From Acanthosoma haemorrhoidale (Eukaryota; Arthropoda; Insecta; Hemiptera; Acanthosomatidae), in NCBI GenBank assembly GCA_930367205.1, contig OV884009.1, positions 103,375,189 through 103,439,188 of the forward strand: 64,000 bases of DNA, read 5' to 3'. Under the pieces are notes generated by a model, which saw nothing but the letters and a program-made list of their open reading frames with translations, was not told the DNA's origin and did not search any database. Below are positions 1-10,950 of the stretch, piece after piece (position 1 is the first letter of the stretch; each line of letters begins with the position of its first letter). A program made the translations under genes and the position numbers.

Positions 1-1
1 A

Positions 2-94
2 ATTGTCTGGATGCAAGAGGATAAAAAGGGTAATGATGTGGTAGAGGTGTATACAGCTAAATTTAATGATGCAATATTGGAGTCTCACTGTTAA
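2..94 (+). CDS. Possible C-terminal coding fragment at window edge
   Basis: A frame open from base 2 encodes 30 residues ending VYTAKFNDAILESHC before a TAA stop. The amino-acid make-up looks protein-like and the sequence is less AT-rich than its surroundings. I do not recognise a family. It may be the last exon of a gene lying left of the window, part of a repeat, or chance. A tRNA-derived SINE starts about 25 bases downstream, which would sit in the 3' UTR or just beyond. Confidence 0.25.
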   Translation: MVWMQEDKKGNDVVEVYTAKFNDAILESHC

Positions 95-118
95 AGGCCT
101 ACGTGGGCCAGTGAGTCT

Positions 119-205
119 TAAGCTGGCTGACGTAGCTCAGTGGAAACGCTATTGACTACTTGAGTCGATATTCTGGGTTCAACTCCCCGTGAGTAAGTAC
201 ACTTT
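119..205 (+). repeat. tRNA-derived SINE head
   Basis: An A-box-like stretch (TAGCTCAGTGGA, about 133-144) is followed by a B-box-like stretch (GGTTCAACTCC, about 176-186), spaced as in a tRNA, and then a T-rich tail. The stems do not form a clean cloverleaf, so this is read as a SINE or tRNA pseudogene rather than a working tRNA gene. Confidence 0.55.
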
Positions 206-516
206 TTTTTTTAATTTAAATTTTCATGATTTTTTTTTCGTTGTTACTTACTACTATGTTTTTTCCAGCTCCTGCAACATTACTTTTTTGCCCATATTTT
301 AATAGTTGTAGTTCCCAGTCTTTATTTTAAAATGTAGACTTGGAGGATCCCGTCACAACATAATTTATTTTATTTTTGGTTTTTGTCGTTCAACCATACA
401 TACATAAAATAAACAATGAGGCACTCGATGGTAAATAGAGGTTTCTTCCTAGTGTTTTTTTTTAACATTCCCCCCCCCCCTCTTATTAATATTTTTTTTG
501 TAACAGTTTATGACTC
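206..516. other. AT-rich intergenic sequence
   Basis: No coding signal was seen. It contains a run of about ten C residues near 471-480 and several T runs. It would be the 3' flank of the candidate - strand gene ending at 517. Confidence 0.4.
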
Positions 517-1437
517 CTACCCTTCTTCACTAGGCTTCCAGGGCAGTACTTTGCGACCAGGAGTTTTCAAAGGAAAAAATCTTCCAGGGTAATATACAAA
601 GGATGTCATGTTAGCTATTAAAACTTTATGTTTGAATTCAGTTACATGATTCAGTGTTCTAATTTATGTTAGTTATTAACTTGTAAAGCATTGCAATACT
701 TAATGCATCTTAAATACTTCTTTGCTGGAATAACCTCTAATCTTTACTACTTCCTATAATTTTTCAGTACAGTGATTTGTGTTTAAATACAGTTATTTAC
801 TGCATAACATTGGAAAACATGAAATCTCTTCTTCAGAAATTTAAATTTATTGTTCAGTGTTATTATAAAACAGTAGACCATGGTACATAAAAGCAAACAT
901 TACAAATACTCTGTCGTAAACAGTAAGAGATTATTTATCCTTTATGTTTGGTTAATAGCCCTGAAGAGACAATGACCCTCACACAATGGTCACAAACCCC
1001 TGAGACCTCTAAATTTAAATGTTTACCCACCCCAATTCATATTAATGCCAGGTTTGTGGCAAAAATAAAGAGAAATAAAAACTGCGGTGGCTGCAGGTTT
1101 TCTATGGCTTTCCATATTTTTGGAGTTTTCCTGGAACCTAACTTGAATATGGAACAGTGGTTGTGTGTGAATAAGGAAAGAATTAAATAAAGTAACATAT
1201 TTGAAATCTTAAATATATGGGCTGAATACTTTTGGTTTTAAGTTAACAGCCCAGACTGTTATGTGTTTATACAGGGAACTGGTCCAATAATAAAATTATG
1301 GCAATAATGAATTCAATTTTAACTAACCAAAACTTTTTATTTAAAACTACCACAAATCAAAAACAAAAATTGAATCATTTACCTAGCTTAAACTCTACAG
1401 CAGTGTTTCCATCAATAACATATTCAGTTTCAGCCAT
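517..1437 (-). CDS. Candidate two-exon gene 3' part, product unknown
   Basis: Two - strand segments join in phase. The upstream exon (1437-1383) follows a strong acceptor (T-rich tract ending TTTTTTCAG) and reads MAETEYVIDGNTAVEFKL before the donor GTAAAT. It leaves one base of a codon. The downstream exon (614-517) follows TTTTAATAG, supplies two bases (giving Ala), and reads from NMTSFVYYPGRFFPLK to LPWKPSEEG and a TAG stop. The ATG directly after the acceptor could be a true start, giving a 50-residue protein, or an internal Met of a longer one whose upstream exons lie at higher coordinates. The tail is Pro- and Lys-rich (PGRFFPLKTPGRK). I do not recognise the family. Support is the pair of splice signals, matching phase and protein-like composition; no homology can be claimed. 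Confidence 0.42.
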
Positions 1438-2009
1438 CTGAAAAAAGAAAAATTTTAAAATAGGAAAAATAATCAATTGTGTGTAATGACCGGAGTTGGG
1501 CACCAATTGATTGATCATTATTGCAAGACTAAAAACAATTGATTTAAATTAACAATTAATCGGATAAATCCTTAACTGCAATTTTAGGATAAAAAAAATT
1601 GTGTGACAAACATTTAGGATACAGCACACACAAAATGAATTAAAAAGGAAAGACACAAAATTATTAATACCACAAATAGAAAAATGTACTACATTAAAAA
1701 AAAAAAATTACAAGCATATAAAAATTGTGGTATATATAATTTGCAATACAAGTGATTTGCAATGTAGTAGATTATATATATAAGAAGAATTATGAGAGTG
1801 AATAGTTTGGAGAGGATTTGAAACAAGGAAATATTATCCACAGAACAAGAGGAAATGCCGACCACTTACTCTATGTCAAGATGGGAGGGAAGTGAGCACT
1901 GCAGAGTCCCAAAACAAATCTATTGAAACAGTTCATTACTCAGTTCAATTTGTTCTCAAGAGATCCCTCTATACCACACAGCCTTAGTAAAAGTAAGAGA
2001 TGAGGGGGA
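1438..2009. other. AT-rich sequence, nothing recognised
   Basis: Short A/T runs and no splice-flanked open frames that I could recognise. If the candidate gene at 517-1437 has upstream exons, this would be intron. Confidence 0.4.
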
Positions 2010-3170
2010 TACCAGGAGTTGACATCTGGGCTGGGGTAGAAGATAGCAAGATTAATAAAACTGTTTAAGGGTACCACAATTATTGATCCTGGTGGTATTG
2101 ACCACCAGGAGTTTTGAAGGAGAGGAGTCATGAAATGAAAAAAAAAACACATCATTGCAGGTCATTCATTGTCCCTTCAAAATAACAAGAGGGGACAAAA
2201 AAGTATATCTAGCTGACAAATATAGAAAAAAATATATAACCTTACAATGATGTGATTACATTATAAATAATTAAGGGTTTAAGTACCTATGTGATGACTA
2301 CAATGAACCAACAACCTAAGATAACCAGCAGCATAAGATTAAAACAAGAAACATAAATGAGCAGAGGTGAATGACATTTTCTAGCAATTGCAACCGAGAA
2401 AATATAGGAATTATCCCAGAGGAGAAAATAGCATGAAAGGAAATTGGGAAAGATAAAAAGAGAGGAAACCAGGAGTTGGGAAAGTGTTATAGGAGGAGAT
2501 GATGGGGTCAATTTAGCAGTTTGAAGGTGAAAATGGATCGTCAGGTGATTTGGGAACTGCGGTTTTTCTAAGATAGAGTTTGATCAATGACCAAAGCTAG
2601 ATTTGTGAATGATCTGAAGAATTTGATAGGTCAAGTGTCGATGAAGGTGGTAATATCATTTAAGGTTCTGAGGAGGGGACTGACTTGAGCCAATGATAAT
2701 TGCCTTGGACTTCTCCACATTCAATTGAAGATTGTAGAGAGAGGCGCAAGCCCCAGGTCTTTCTTAATCAATCAATAGGGGAGGCGGATTGGAGCTCACT
2801 AGGAGGAAAGAATAGTTAAAATTGGGTTTCATCGGCATATGAAACCCAACATATGACAGGTAGTATGAGCAGTGTTTGACAGATGTATGGAGATCATTAA
2901 TGTAAGCACAGAAAAGTAATGGAGAAATTGATGAACCCTGCACTACACCTGAAGGCAATGAAAGGGGTAGGGGTCGGGGTAGATTATGGATCAATTCATC
3001 ACCTAGGTAGTACTTGTACCTGTACTACTGTCCTGTGAGAAAAGGACATGGAAAGTAGTTTCTTTAGAAGGTTAAAGTGGGTACTTAATTGAGCCTACAA
3101 CAATAGCTTGAGAGGGGGATTGGGATTGTTAATGTAGGAACTAAAAAGAAGAGAAGTAAGGTGTTTATGC
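2010..3170 (-). pseudogene. LINE reverse transcriptase relic (CR1/Kiri-like)
   Basis: Reading the - strand from about 3000, the motif GVVQGSSISPLLFCAYINDL corresponds to the reverse-transcriptase palm motif G-x-P-Q-G-S-x-x-x-P-L-L-F-x-x-Y-I-N-D-L, followed by a decayed Y-A-D-D region (YYLSYVG). Downstream fragments around 2520-2640 (LNDITTFIDT, FTNLALVIDQTLS) match the usual thumb/connection order of CR1-type elements. Stops and frameshifts break every frame. A second short piece of the same motif (LLFSSYIN) lies at about 3110-3160. The element is dead and 5'-truncated. Confidence 0.6.
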
Positions 3171-3189
3171 AGAAGATTAAAAGTGATTG

Positions 3190-3545
3190 TAAACAAGCCG
3201 CTCAGATCAAGGTAAAAGGAAATTAAATTAAAATTGTGGACTGTATATAAGAGGGTACATTAGTTGGATACAATTCACTGCCATTAACCCAGAATGAAAT
3301 AAATAATAATACAAGAGAAAGTGGCCACCTGGTGAAAATATTAAAAACTAAAGTAAATAATTACAACTATCAAATGAATAATGAATATTAGATAACATAT
3401 CTGTCACAAAACTTTAGTCCCAAGTCTATTTAACTTTGTCACCATCCAGCGATACTCGTCCAACAGCTTGCTTCAACTCCCTCCACATATACTTATCCAA
3501 CAGCTTACTTTATCTCCCAACTGGAGATAGAAACTGGTCCATCTA
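3190..3545 (+). repeat. Dispersed AT-rich LTR-like repeat, copy A
   Basis: The segment with GTGGACTGTATATAAGAGGG, the phrase CATTAACCCAGAATGAAAT, and the end region TATTAGATAACATATCTGTC recurs at 6600-7870 (same orientation) and at 47670-47270 (opposite orientation). A TATA-like box (TATATAAG) sits in the middle. Beyond it are degenerate repeats of about 36 bp related to GATACTCATCCAGTGGCTTA. This fits a solo LTR, but no target-site duplication was identified. Confidence 0.5.
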
Positions 3546-4058
3546 TGTTGATGTCCCGAGATATGTTGCAATATCAATTGGTCCACAGGCCAAGGGGAGT
3601 CATCAATACTGAGATGCTCTCTCTAGGGTTGTCCACCATACACTATATGAGGCTAGAGAGAGGGGGCAAACAAAATCTCAGAGGGAATTTGATGCAAGAT
3701 ATAAATCAGGAGGGTACTCTACATGTCCAGAAGGAGGTGTTGGAGACCATTCTAGATAATGAAGCCAACTAGGCCCCTCCATGCATAATGGGTGAGATCT
3801 AAGCTACAAATAACCAATGTTAGGCGAGTTTGGAGGTTAGGGCTTGTATGAAGACTGTTTTTTAAAGAGCCTTTAGATGTGCAAGCTGAAGCATTAAATA
3901 TGATTCTAACTTTAGAAATACTACCTTTATAGTGGAAAACACCATAATGCAGTATTACATAAGAAAAAAGGGGCGTGGTGTAGTGGCAGACTTTGTCCTA
4001 GTTGATTGTATTCAGTCAAAGCATGGTTTAAAAATTTTATTTTTATTTAAACACCGGA

Positions 4059-5700
4059 TTATGGTTTATCTTGATCTCGAGTCTTAAACTGCTGGACCGC
4101 TAAGAATCTAAATTCTTCCAAACCGTTGAGGGACTCCTGAAATGGTAATGATACCACATAATGTCCCGAAACATCTCGGTAATGTGTCTTCTGAAAGTGT
4201 TCTTCACAAAGTCTGTATAGTTGCAGGAGCAAAGTCTTTGGTTTCCCAAAATATGCTGATGAAGTCATCTGAAATAGAAGGCTCAATCATACAGCGACAA
4301 TGTAGAATAATTCGGATCGAAGACCCAAGGTGAACATTCCCCATCACAACCAAACCGAATTTAGTGGAAATGGCTTCATAATTTTCGTCTATCCTAGACC
4401 ATCCAGTCAAGATCACCATGAAAAGGTTGCCTCCTAATAGGAAGTCGATCTGTTTGAGTTCCTAGAACCTGTGATCTGCTAAGAAACTTATATGAATATT
4501 ATTATGTTGCAATGGTATAAGGGATGAAGTAGGTAAGTGGCTAGTGATTGATAGTCATGGCCACCAGAGGATTGGGCTTTAAAACATACACTGGGTAAAC
4601 TCTGGACTGTATAGTACAGTGGAGTTGTCCCCTTTGATGTTAGACAAAGGAGTTTCGCCTGCCCCTCAGGGCAGGCTTATGGTGACTTGGATCCCAGTTA
4701 AGTCCCAGACATCAAGCACAGTCTGCAGTGACCAAAGAAAGTTGAGTCAATCCAAAATGTGAATCAGTTGGGGGTTGCCATCCTTGTCCAGCATAAATGC
4801 AACCATTGTGCCCAGAAGCCCTTGAGATGGTCCTGTAACGCTAGCAATAAAAGAGCTAGTCTCCTTTGGACTTGGGCTAATTGATGCTGGAACTTGCGCT
4901 TAGAGTTCAGTACTGCCTTGTGCTGGATGATTAGAAGAACTATCGAAGTTGGTGTAATGCCTAACAGTATGATGCCGTGACAAATTCTACAACGACTAGC
5001 TGAAGGACAGTTCATCAAGACATGACCCTCAGACAATTAAAACAAATTAATTTTCCCTTCAGAAATAATTTGAGTCTGCTAAGGGTCTTATTTCAGAAGA
5101 CAGTACAGTGGGTACAGATGGGCAACATAAGCAAACACATTTGTTCGATGAATATGTAGATGCAAAAACATGACTTTTGCTTATGGGTTTTGTCCGGCAT
5201 TCACCGCAGTAGAAGTTTGAGGTTGACTCCAGATAATTCAAACTGTCCCCCAGTTTCGGTATCCAATTTTTATAAGGCCAAAGCGAGCCAAATAAAGTCA
5301 GCCTCATTATGAAGATTAATGGATTGAAAAGAGGAAACACTTTCTGCTATGGTAGAAATAAAGGTCTATAGTGATGCCAGTGTGGGGGGCCTCTTAGGAA
5401 GAGAAAAATCCAAAATTGTATCGAGATATGTGGTGGCCAACAAACAATTATATCTCTTACACAGAGCGTGCCAGGCTTTTGAGTAATTTTCTTCATTTAT
5501 AGAAAATGACGCGATTAACATTAGTAGTTCCCCAGTCAAGGAGGTACTTAGATAATGATAACATTCAATCACAGGGATCTCACAGTTAACATGAACCATC
5601 GAAATAAACAATTGCTTAAATTTCAGCCAATCGCATAAATCACCAGAGAATTTAGGTAATGATACTCGGGGTAAGCCGGATCTAGCAATTATTGATTAAT
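4059..5700 (-). pseudogene. BEL/Pao retrotransposon gag-pol relic
   Basis: On the - strand, 5611-5366 reads like BEL/Pao Gag (MVHVNCEIPVIECYHYL, then LTGE and a WHALCKRY block). The stretch 5340-5059 continues Gag (KLGDSLNYLES), and 5036-4920 carries the zinc-knuckle region (GHVLMNCPSASRCRICHG). The stretch 4419-4059 holds the segment between protease and reverse transcriptase (LVVMGNVHLGSS and CEEHFQKTHYRDVSGHYVV). The order is correct for gag then pol read right to left. Frames change several times and most of the reverse transcriptase and all of the integrase are missing. Known role of such elements: LTR retrotransposition via virus-like particles; this copy cannot do it. Confidence 0.75.
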
Positions 5701-5818
5701 TAATTGTTGAGTTATTAGCGGCAGTTTCAGGTCTAGAGCATTTTTGATGGTAGTCAATAATTTTATAATAGATGGAATTAAGTTACAGTACGCTGCTTGA
5801 GGTCATCATTGATTAGGA

Positions 5819-6062
5819 AAAGTCTCCTTTGGAGTTGGGCTATTCGATGCTGGAATTTGCGCTTTTAGTTCAGTACTGCCTGGTGCTGGATGAGTAGAAC
5901 GATTGGAGTTGCAGTTGTGTAGAAGAGTTGATGCTTGCTTGCCATGACAAATTCTACAAAGCCGAAGGAGCTAAAGGAGAGCTAGTCAAGACGTGACCTG
6001 GCCTAATACAAATTAAAACAAACTAATTTTCCCTTCAAAAATGATCTACGCCTGCTAAGGGT
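5819..6062 (-). pseudogene. Second BEL/Pao gag fragment (diverged duplicate)
   Basis: Bases 5819-6062 are a diverged copy of 4858-5087. Shared blocks include GTCTCCTTTGGA, TTCAGTACTGCCT, ACAAATTCTACAA and TTTTCCCTTCA in the same order. It covers the Gag zinc-knuckle region only. It is either a second insertion of the same family or an old internal duplication. Confidence 0.55.
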
Positions 6063-6599
6063 CGACGTTAATTTATAAATGTAAATAAAATTTAGGAAGA
6101 CAGAACAGACGCATAACTGATGAGACGGCCGACCTAAACAAACACAATTATTAGATAAAAATGGCAACACTTACAAAGGAATAAAATTCTGATCGAATCA
6201 ATGATAGTGAAGGATACTATATATTTGATTAATACCACAGCGAATAAACTTGAGCATTCCTCGGACACTCTTCACAGTTAATTCTGGAACCTCCATGTCT
6301 CTCTCAATTCAATAAACAATTGAAAAAATAAAAAACTAATTATGAAGCTGTAAAATAATATAAAAAACTCAGAATATTGTTTATACGCAGATACTATAAA
6401 CAATACTGAATAACAAAACAATAAAATGTAAATGAAAGAAGTATAAAGATTGAAATAAGAAGTTATATCTAGATAAAGAAATATATAAGGGGCAATGGCA
6501 GTTTATAAATAACTATTTTGTTTATAATTCTCTATGCGCAAGTTTTTGATGTAGAGAATAAAGGACTTACTATCTGGGATGACCAACATATTTATACAG

Positions 6600-7870
6600 A
6601 AGAATATAGCTGATCATAAACAAGCAAGGCAGATCGAACCAGTAGTAAATTAAATTAAAATTGTGGACTGTATATAGGAGGGTTCATAAATTGAATAAGT
6701 TTCTAATTCATGGAAGTTCTGCCATTAACCCAGAATGAAATAAATTATAATACAAGAAAAAGTGTCGACCCTGTGAGAACAACTAATAAAAAGAACATAT
6801 TAAAAACTAATGGAAACAATTATAACTACTGTTTACGCTCGGTAGTTTATTTTTAATTAAATGTTAATAAATTTGAATTGTTTGATTAGGAATTCACATA
6901 TTCCTGTTTTGATTTGTGATTTCAATTGAGAGTAACCTTTTCTTTATTTTTTAGTTTTAGTTTCGTTTGTTTAAGAATTTAATTATGTTAGTGTTATTTT
7001 AAGTTCTATTACTATACTGTAATAAACATTTGTTTTATTGATACGACATGATTTATGATGTTAACGAACAATGCGAATGGTTACGTTTTAAGCTACGAGT
7101 TGAGGATCGTAAATAAAGGTTCAAAGTACCCGTCAACAAAGCGGCATCTGGCCCGGTCTACCTACGGTTTAGTCTCACGCAAGGCCTTGCATACGATACT
7201 CAATATTGTTGTGTTTTTACAACCACAATATTTTTATCTGATTCTTCTCGCTGGGATGAACACAGCACTAGAGAAGATTTATCTGTAGGATTTTCTTCTA
7301 TAGGATCTATAGGATAATCGTCTATAAGAATTCGAAGAGACTCACCAACCGAGATTGGGTTGCCGTACTTCACCGACATGGTATGTTTGTTATACACCGA
7401 TAAAAACGTATTACACATAACTGCCATTTACGACATAAGTAGAAATTTTCTACATTTACATTTATTTTGGGTATGTTTTATGGAAGAGTGGTAAGACTTT
7501 TTTTATTATTTTGATCATAGACAATTTTCGTAAAGATTAATTTGTTTTTTTTTTGGTTTATTATACTATGTTTATTATTTGTTTATTATACAATAAATCT
7601 GAACCAACCTTTCATCTGGTATTTTAATGAATCAACCCTATCATGATACAAATCCTTGATCTCAGGTTAGGGGTATTTCATGAAAATAAGTTGACTGGTC
7701 GTTACAGGGTGCAGTTTGTGATCTTGTTGGCATTGTCAACAACTACCAAATGAAATAAATTCTTCAACATTTACTGTCTATTAATTGGCTAATTCAAATG
7801 AATAATGTATATTAGATAACATATCTGTCACAAAGCTTTCAGCAGAGATACTCTCCCAGTGGCCTACTTG
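6600..7870 (+). repeat. LTR-like repeat copy B, split by a solo LTR
   Basis: Same family as copy A at 3190. The left part runs to 6829 (GTGGACTGTATATAGGAGGG and CATTAACCCAGAATGAAAT are recognisable). The right part resumes at 7742 (AAATGAATAATGTATATTAG). The 912 bases between are a separate insertion with its own ends and target duplication. A further short match to copy A (AACTGGTCCATCT) at about 8535 suggests that the copy was split a second time. Confidence 0.55.
6830..7741. mobile_element. Solo LTR with ACTAC target-site duplication
   Basis: The element begins TGTTTACGCTCGG and ends GGCATTGTCAACA, so it has the TG...CA ends of an LTR with 4-bp inverted termini TGTT/AACA. It is flanked by the 5-bp direct repeat ACTAC at 6825-6829 and 7742-7746. 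Removing it rejoins the repeat that copies A and C show uninterrupted. A possible polyadenylation signal (AATAAA) lies near 7019. No internal gag or pol is present, so it is a recombined solo LTR. The superfamily cannot be assigned from the LTR alone; a 5-bp duplication fits BEL/Pao, copia and several gypsy lineages. Confidence 0.72.
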
Positions 7871-7879
7871 GTCTCCTGC

Positions 7880-8230
7880 AAATGAAAGTTGCAAAGAAGG
7901 TAAAGAACATAGGAATCCGATGGCCGGAAAGGATAACCAATGGTGGCTGTGTCAGAGGACAGAAAAAAATGCTTAGTACAGCTGACTAAAAAAAAAAATA
8001 TAGCTGGCTCGGACAGACTCTGACAAAGAACAAAGAAAATCTAAGTAGGCAGCTCTTTGATTGGCACACAGGGCAAGAGTCGTGTTGAAAGGCCCACATT
8101 GTTTTGGAGAACAGTGGGGCAAGATCTGCAGGGCCAAGGGAGGACATGGAGAGAGGTTGAGGGGCTGACTGAAGATCAGGAAAAATGAAAGTGTCATGTG
8201 AAGGTGCTTTTATTATGTGAGTAATGCGAG
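7880..8230 (+). pseudogene. Possible LINE C-terminal fragment
   Basis: The + strand reads SWLGQTLTKNKENLSRQLFD and then, in another frame, GQGRTWREVEGLTEDQE. This resembles the C-terminal 'W-x-G-H-x-L-R ... R-x-x-T-W-R-x-x-x-E' segment found after the reverse transcriptase of many LINE proteins. The match is short and frame-shifted. It could be chance. Confidence 0.28.
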
Positions 8231-9013
8231 ACACTGGAAAATTTTAATTAGGAACATGGTGGATATTGGAGTGTCAGAAATCGGTCTATAATTTCAGATT
8301 TATGTCCATCATTCACAAAATTATGAAAACAAATATTAAACCAGACGAACTAGTGAAGGGACTAAAATCAATACTATTGTAAGTAGATAGCAATGATCTC
8401 CAATAAAATAAAAGTCTGAAACTCTGTGATCAGTGCAGAAGAAATCATAAGCAGTGGTTCGTAGACGTGTTCATTATTGAATTCCTTTGCCTATTGTAAA
8501 ATTCGCAAAAATGTATGTTATTTATTTGTTATTTCAAACTGGTCCATCTGACAATTGATGTCCCGCTTATATAATTCAGTCTTGATATGTTGAAAGTGTT
8601 ATACAGCACAAATCAACACATAATAGAGCACAGATAATATACCAAGGAAAATCAAAGACATTATAAAAGCACAACTATTAATGTAGTTTTGAAGGTATTC
8701 AAGACCATACACCGTATAACACATTTTTATATAACATGTCACTAAGGAATGGATGCCTCGTATTAAGCAAGGCTATGACTGCGCCAGTTTTCACAATATA
8801 AGAATGTAGAGTATATTAACTATAATTCACTGTTTACAGGCTTTTACAAATGTTATTTTATCTGCTTCTCTTGAATAAAAAATGGAGTGAGAGAGCAAAA
8901 CCCATCAAATCATCATTTTAAATCAAAAATACTAACATGTTCTGCTAAGTGCTAAATAAAGCAATAAAAAAATATGTAAAAAAACAACAAATAAAGCACA
9001 CTTGAAAAACCTA
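8231..9013. other. Unassigned AT-rich sequence
   Basis: No gene seen. It includes the short match to repeat copy A at about 8535-8575 and ends at the TA flanking the Tigger element. Confidence 0.4.
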
Positions 9014-10950
9014 GTCCAGTGCAATCTCGATAATACGACATGGATGGGACCAGACAGCTGGTGGATTATCGAAAAATTCCAGATTATTGGGAGTAAAAAA
9101 AAATATTTTAAAATTTGTAAGTAAAAGTATATTTCAGAAAGAATCAAATATCTATGTACATATAAAACAAAATATGCACATACTAAAGACAAATAAAATT
9201 AAATAAAAATAACTGAAAAACGTTAATTAAAAATAACCATTAATTGTTTTTATGTTTCTCAACTTCAAATATTTTATCAAAGACATATTATTGCATCCCT
9301 TTTAGCTCTAATGCATAATCACTAGCGATATCGTTTATTTCTCCTTATTTAGTGCGTTGAATGCATCTCTGTTGGTCACAGTTTGCACAGTTGAAACATC
9401 CATTAGCTTCATCATCCGTGGAACGACTTCATTTTAGCATTTCTTTGTCAGAAAAGAAGTAGTTTGTCGTGAAACTACTAATTGGTGTCATCGTTGGTCA
9501 GGGTGAAAAATCCACTCCACATTTGTAGGAAAACTCGTTTAAAAATGTAATTGTTGAGTTGAGTTGGCAGAGTAAGCTAGGTCAGAATCCTCAATCATGT
9601 CTTCAGAGTTAAAAGCAGATGAGTTGGCCAGACCTTTTTCCTAGAACACTGGAAGGTGCAGCTTTTAATTTTATTCCAGCTTTGTGCGAGATTAAAAGCG
9701 TCTTTGATGTTTTGTTTTTTTCAAAAAATTAATGATCTCATCAGTTTGTTTATTATGTCTGAAAGACATTTTTTTTAATTTCAAAAATTTTTTTTTTTAA
9801 AAATAACAAAATTTGCTGGATTACATTTTGATCCATGCGTTGAAAGAGTGGTGTCAGGTTCAGAACCATGCACAGAACTTGAATTTACTTATCTTCAGAT
9901 TGTAGGTTTTCTTCTCAGGAGCATTATCCGGAAGTAGCGAAGCTTGAACAGATAAGTTGTCTTTAAAAAAACTTTCTTACAGCCGGAATAAAATCTTGAA
10001 TGAAACATTAGGTAAAAACATCTCGGGTAACCCATTATATATATTACGATACTTCAAATACCCTCGGTTGCTTTTGGCTTCTCCTACAACCAGTAAGGGA
10101 AGTTTGTGTGTGCCAGTGGAATTCCCACAAGGCAGAAATGTCAGTCTGTCTTTTGACATTTATTGCCTGGGGCACTTTACTCTGAACAGTGCACAAAGGT
10201 CTTATTCAGCGACATCCTCTAGAATAATCCACTTTAATCCGCGTCGTACAGTTGCTCTGGGAGAAAACTCAAGTCTTGGATTTTTAACTCAAATTTCTTT
10301 TGAAATATGTCCACGGATAAAATATCACTAGATAATGTTCCTCATGTGATAATGATAGTAAATTGATTAAGCCAGCTATCGCTAGCTCAAAAACCATCCT
10401 TTTTCATAATTTTTCAATAAAAAAAATTTTTCCTACAAAGAATGGCACCTGATAATGGCATATGCCTGACACGCATTGCATAAACCAAGTGAATAAAGTA
10501 TTTTCTATTTCAGGAAACTTACCTTGTTTAATTGTCTTTCCTTCCTTTAAGTCCCCTCAACAGTCCTAAGAAACTGTAGGGCTTTTTCACGGTTGTCTTT
10601 GATGTTGCTGATTGTGGATCTTCCAACGCCATAAGTTCGTGTCAGGTTTGCCGTAGTTTCTCCTTTGTTTAGTTTCTTAATAATCTCCTGTTTTTGACAC
10701 AAAGTTAAAATCCCATATTTCTATTTTGTTGACATTAGAAATACACTCGTAAAACAAAACAATAGCGGAAGAAAAGGCCCTGGTTGATGTGAATGAATGA
10801 GTAGGTAGGAAATGGGGGGGAAAGAAAGAGTGGGCATATTGGTTTATATCTGGTGACAAGAAAGACAGCACGACACTTGTTTCACCACAACACCAAATTA
10901 CTGAACGTGTAGGACTAACCGACCACCGGATTATCAAGATTTTACTGTGG
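9014..10950 (-). mobile_element. Tigger/pogo-type DNA transposon, inactive
   Basis: Both ends are present. The left end starts GTCCAGTGCAATCTCGATAA and the right end, reversed, starts CCACAGTAAAATCTTGATAA. Each is preceded by TA (9012-9013 and 10951-10952), the target preferred by the Tc1/mariner superfamily. The length of 1937 bp is reasonable for a Tigger element carrying a single transposase gene. The transposase relic lies on the - strand inside it. Confidence 0.8.
9560..10690 (-). pseudogene. Tigger/jerky-like transposase pseudogene
   Basis: In N- to C-terminal order on the - strand: a helix-turn-helix of CENP-B/jerky type (KKLNKGETTANLTRTYGVG then STISNIKDNREKA, about 10680-10560); the first catalytic region (FLPEQLYDAD, then a stop where ESG is usual, about 10260); SAPG and LTFLPCGNSTGTHKLPLLVV (about 10180-10060); the second catalytic region LLPDNAP (about 9930); and the third RMDQNVIQQILLF (about 9830), then ESWNKI-like sequence near 9680. 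The three DDE-type acidic positions can be seen, but stops and frameshifts occur throughout. Family role: cut-and-paste transposition at TA sites. Confidence 0.8.

Noticed and set aside
119..205. Functional tRNA gene
   Set aside because: A and B boxes are present but stems do not pair well and the T-rich tail and other copies in the window indicate a SINE.
9957..10331. 124-codon + strand open frame
   Set aside because: It is the antisense shadow of the Tigger transposase, whose motifs read on the - strand over the same bases.
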